Positions 61,461 to 64,000 of a DNA stretch of 64,000 bases are shown piece by piece; position 1 is the stretch's first letter; every line of letters begins with the position of its first letter. The position numbers were made by a program, and so were the translations under genes. Source of the DNA: Micromonospora chokoriensis. GTDB lineage: Bacteria; Actinomycetota; Actinomycetes; Mycobacteriales; Micromonosporaceae. The stretch is taken from NCBI RefSeq assembly GCF_900091505.1, contig NZ_LT607409.1, positions 5,146,001-5,210,000 on the forward strand. The letters run 5' to 3'. Below the pieces are notes generated by a model. The model did not search any database, was not told where the DNA came from, and worked only from the letters and a program-made list of their open reading frames with translations.

Positions 61461-61491
61461 TTGTCCCTGACGTCCACGTCAGGTTTTAGCG
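61461..61491. promoter_or_regulatory. MerR-type promoter of the SDR gene
   Basis: CCTGACGT-CC-ACGTCAGG (61466-61483), perfect 8-base arms, lies between TTGTCC (61461-61466) and a TTAGCG/TAGCGT -10 candidate, leaving a 19-20 base spacer. The long spacer with the palindrome inside it is the classical MerR arrangement. Confidence 0.7.
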
Positions 61492-61539
61492 TAGCTCGCG
61501 TACCGCTCGCCCTTGAGACACGCCAGGAGGCAGGACGTC

Positions 61540-62244
61540 ATGCAGATCAACGGTTCGACCGCACTGGTCACCGGGGCCAACCGGGGCCTCGGCCGGCACT
61601 TCGCCCGACAGTTGCTGGAGCGCGGCGCGGCCAGGGTGTACGCCACGGCACGCAACCCGGAGCAGATCGACATTCCCGGTGTCGAGAAGCTTCGGCTGGA
61701 CATCACCGACCCACGCTCCGTCGAGCAGGCGGCGGCCGCCGCGGCCGACGTCACCTTCCTGGTCAACAACGCCGGCATCACCACCTTCACCAACCTGGTG
61801 AACGGGGACCTGGGCAAGATCCGATCCGAGCTCGACACGCACTTCTGGGGGACCCTGAGCATGGTCCGGGCGTTCGCACCGGTGCTCGGCGCGAACGGCG
61901 GTGGGGCGATCCTCAACGTCCTGTCGGCGTTGTCGTGGTTCTCCTCCGACGGGGCCAACGCCTACGGCGTGGCGAAGGCGGCCGAGTGGAGCCTGACCAA
62001 CGGCGTCCGGCTGGAACTCGCCGGCCAGGGAACCCTGGTGAGCGGCCTGCACCTGGGGGCCGCCGACACCGACATGATGGCCCACTACGACGGCGACAAG
62101 ATGGATCCCGCCGACGTCGTACGCGTCGCTCTGGACGGCGTCGAAGCCGGCCGGATCGAGGTCCTCGCCGACGAGTGGAGCGCGTACGTCAAGGCGTCCC
62201 TCGCCAACGATCCGAGCGCCTTCTACGCCCCGGCCGGGCGGTAG
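61540..62244 (+). CDS. Short-chain dehydrogenase/reductase
   Basis: 234-residue classical SDR: ALVTGANRGLGRHFARQLLERGA (TGxxxGxG), LDITDPRSVEQAAA, LVNNAGIT, ILNVLSALSWFSSDGANAYGVAKAAEW with catalytic Ser, Tyr and Lys in place. Close to SDRs that handle small carbonyls. ATG 61540 follows CCAGGAGGCAGG. Likely induced through the MerR regulator encoded divergently, perhaps by the electrophile it detoxifies; this is inference. Confidence 0.93.
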   Translation: MQINGSTALVTGANRGLGRHFARQLLERGAARVYATARNPEQIDIPGVEKLRLDITDPRSVEQAAAAAADVTFLVNNAGITTFTNLVNGDLGKIRSELDTHFWGTLSMVRAFAPVLGANGGGAILNVLSALSWFSSDGANAYGVAKAAEWSLTNGVRLELAGQGTLVSGLHLGAADTDMMAHYDGDKMDPADVVRVALDGVEAGRIEVLADEWSAYVKASLANDPSAFYAPAGR

Positions 62245-62271
62245 CTGCGAGCGTCGCCCACGACATCGTGC

Positions 62272-62724
62272 TCACTGGCAGACGCGCCACTCGTCGTTCT
62301 CCTTGACCAGCGCCAACCCCTGCGTGAACTGCGCGCCGGTGGTCTGCTGGACCGCCGTGACGGTCACGGTCGCGGTGACGCGCCCGTTGTAGTTGTTGAC
62401 GTTCACGCCGACGATCTCGTAGCTGCTGATCGTCAGCTGGGCGGACTGAACCCGGCTGAACTCCTCCAGCGTCATGGTGTCGCGTACCTCGCCACACAGC
62501 CGCCCGTACGCGCCCGGGTAGTTGCCGGCCTGCACGTCGTCGAGGAAGCCGGCCGCAGCCACCCGGGCCGGCTCGACGGCACCCTTGACGCTGCGGTAGA
62601 ACCAGAGACCGCCGCAGGCACCCACCGCGCAGCACACCGCGAGCACCACGGCCACGACGATCAGGACGGTACGAGTGGTCCGGTTGGGCTTCGGCTGAGG
62701 AACCATCATCGGCTCGTACGTCAT
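62272..62724 (-). CDS. DUF4878-like membrane-anchored protein
   Basis: 150 residues: short proline-rich cytosolic start, one helix (TVLIVVAVVLAVCCAVGACGGLWFY), then an outer domain with AAGFLDDVQAGNYPGAYGRLC and RVTATVTVTAVQQTTGAQFTQGLALVKENDEWRVC, the pattern of the DUF4878/NTF2-like lipoproteins and membrane proteins of actinomycetes. Function unknown. Starts at ATG 62724. It may be followed by no other gene on this strand before the convergent SDR. Confidence 0.75.
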   Translation of the reverse strand: MTYEPMMVPQPKPNRTTRTVLIVVAVVLAVCCAVGACGGLWFYRSVKGAVEPARVAAAGFLDDVQAGNYPGAYGRLCGEVRDTMTLEEFSRVQSAQLTISSYEIVGVNVNNYNGRVTATVTVTAVQQTTGAQFTQGLALVKENDEWRVCQ

Positions 62725-62779
62725 GGCCCGAAGGGTAGGAATGCCGAGCAATAGTCGTACGCCGCTGGGGCCTCTCGGT

Positions 62780-64000
62780 TCAGCCGACGGAGCGGGCCGG
62801 TCCCGACGTCGGTGAGCCGTCCGCGCCCGGGCGCGGCGTCGCGGGCGGCGCCGGCCGGGGACCAGCGGATACGGGCAGTGCACTGCCCTTGACGAACTGC
62901 TCCCAACTGGTGTTCCAGGCCGTCCAGCCGTTGCCCGCCTGAAGCCGGACCTCGGTGCCGGTGAAGGTGACCAGATCACCGATCTGGGTGACCGTCATCA
63001 GCCAGTCGGCGTTGGCCGGCGAGATGTTCGTGCAGCCGTGCGACACGTTGCGGTGCCCCTGATCCGACACGGACCAGGGAGCCGCGTGGATGAACTCACC
63101 GCCCCAGGTGAGGCGTTGCGCGTCCGCGACGTCCACCACGTAGCCGCCGTTCGGCTCGCCGCGGGTGTCGAAGGTGGTGCGCTGGTGCTTCTCCATGATC
63201 ACCATCTTGCCGCTGGACGTCGGGGTACTCGGCTTGCCCAGGCTGACCGGGATCCTGCGGATCACCTTGCCGTCGCGCAGCACGCGCATCTGCTTGGTGG
63301 CGTTGTCGACCTCGAGGGCCACCTGACGCCCGATCCGGGACGTCGCGGTGCGGTCGGCGTCCCCGGTGAGGTTCTCGCCGATCGGCAGACCCTCCAGAGC
63401 GGCGCGGACGCTGATCGTGGTGCCCGGTCGCCAGAAGTCGGGGGCGCGGTAGTAGACCTGACTGCCGTCGTCCAGCCAGGACCAGGCCCCGGGCTGCGGC
63501 GGGTCCGTCGTGACGAACAGTCGACGCTGCACGTCGGCGCGGGCCGCCCTGGCGACGGGCGGATCGAAGCCGATGGTCACCGGCATGGCAGTGCCGTACG
63601 TCCGGCCGTCGGCGACGTACAGCGTGCTGGTCACCTGCGGTTTCGTCGACGTCGGCATCGTGGTGAAGGTCGTCGTACGGGTGGTGGTCCGGCCGGAGTC
63701 GCCGACGGCGACCGCCTCGACGGTGTAGGTGCTCCGCGGTCGCAACGCAACGGTGGGCACCCAGGCCGAGCCGTCCTCCCGTCGTTCCGCCCTGACCAGC
63801 ATGCCGTTGTCGTCGGCGATGCGGACGGCGACGACCTTTCCGCCGGTGACCTGGGCGGTGACCTCGGCGCTGACCGGCACGTCGCGGGACCGGTCGGCGG
63901 GCGTCAGAGTCACCTCCGGCGCCGGCGCCTCCCGTTCGGCGGGCCGCACCGGGGCCTTTCGCTCGGTGGTGCATCCAGCGAGCGCCAGGGGCGTGGCCGC
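62780..64000 (-). CDS. L,D-transpeptidase lipoprotein (5' end outside window)
   Basis: Cell-wall cross-linking enzyme of the actinobacterial LdtMt2 type; it forms 3-3 peptidoglycan links and resists most beta-lactams. Reading from the right edge: lipobox LALAGC, an Ig-like domain (APEVTLTPADRSRDVPVSAEVT...), a second Ig-like domain with LYVADGRTYGTAMPVTIGFDPPV, and the YkuD catalytic domain: KQMRVLRDGKVIRRIPVSLGK, TFDTRGEPNGGYVVDV, EFIHAAPW and SHGCTNISPANADWL with the catalytic Cys. A Pro-rich C-terminal tail follows. The start codon and first signal residues lie beyond 64000. Confidence 0.93.
   Translation of the reverse strand, partial: AATPLALAGCTTERKAPVRPAEREAPAPEVTLTPADRSRDVPVSAEVTAQVTGGKVVAVRIADDNGMLVRAERREDGSAWVPTVALRPRSTYTVEAVAVGDSGRTTTRTTTFTTMPTSTKPQVTSTLYVADGRTYGTAMPVTIGFDPPVARAARADVQRRLFVTTDPPQPGAWSWLDDGSQVYYRAPDFWRPGTTISVRAALEGLPIGENLTGDADRTATSRIGRQVALEVDNATKQMRVLRDGKVIRRIPVSLGKPSTPTSSGKMVIMEKHQRTTFDTRGEPNGGYVVDVADAQRLTWGGEFIHAAPWSVSDQGHRNVSHGCTNISPANADWLMTVTQIGDLVTFTGTEVRLQAGNGWTAWNTSWEQFVKGSALPVSAGPRPAPPATPRPGADGSPTSGPARSVG

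Overview
The window is high-GC chromosomal DNA of an actinomycete, most likely Micromonosporaceae (Micromonospora-like). This is inferred from strong G/C third-position codon bias, frequent GTG starts and ATGA/GTGA gene overlaps, secreted polysaccharide-degrading enzymes, a SARP/AfsR-type regulator, a conservon-type sensor kinase with a roadblock partner, and an IdeR/DmdR-type iron box. No rRNA, tRNA or CRISPR array was seen.

Layout. 1-3.4 kb: sugar (possibly L-fucose/rhamnose) uptake and lactone hydrolysis on the minus strand, with two matching LacI-type operators. 3.6-5.4 kb: a cobalamin riboswitch in front of cbtB-cbtA (cobalt uptake) and a histidine-phosphatase-fold protein. 5.5-14 kb: secreted carbohydrate enzymes (a very large GH92 alpha-mannosidase, a GH19 chitinase and a divergent CE4 deacetylase with CBM2). 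14-17 kb: a WGR/propeller protein, a small monooxygenase, pyridoxal kinase and a secreted trypsin-like protease. 18-21.7 kb: a LacI regulator divergent from a secreted GH2 enzyme with an AbfB domain. 22-24 kb: a cytochrome P450 and an XRE regulator. 24.3-32.7 kb: one long operon encoding a conservon-like kinase, a roadblock protein, a complete branched-chain-amino-acid-type ABC transporter and a methyltransferase. 32.9-35.2 kb: a GntR(YtrA)-controlled ABC exporter with a perfect 13-bp inverted-repeat operator.

35.3-39.5 kb is a decayed integrative/plasmid-like element. It has tiny translationally coupled genes, an AlpA/excisionase-like gene, a possible primase remnant, a TGTCC-rich tract with DnaA boxes and large palindromes, but no integrase. 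39.5-42.2 kb: a RibD/DHFR-fold reductase and a DrrAB-type exporter. 42.3-48 kb: a ceramidase-like protein, an S1 protease and a 1075-aa SARP-NB-ARC regulator. 48.1-53 kb: an iron-boxed siderophore uptake operon (ATPase, binding protein, fused double permease, siderophore-interacting reductase). 53-57 kb: an SDR-like protein with a zinc ribbon, a UPF0303 protein and an FAD monooxygenase. 57-64 kb: a secreted lipase, an MFS/ROK pair, a MerR/SDR pair, a small membrane protein and an L,D-transpeptidase lipoprotein cut by the window end.

The most intriguing unit is the 24.3-32.7 kb operon. It physically joins a conservon-like kinase, whose presumed phospho-acceptor histidine position is Asn, to a solute-binding protein and its transporter. 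The decayed mobile element with its origin-like tract is the second most interesting region.
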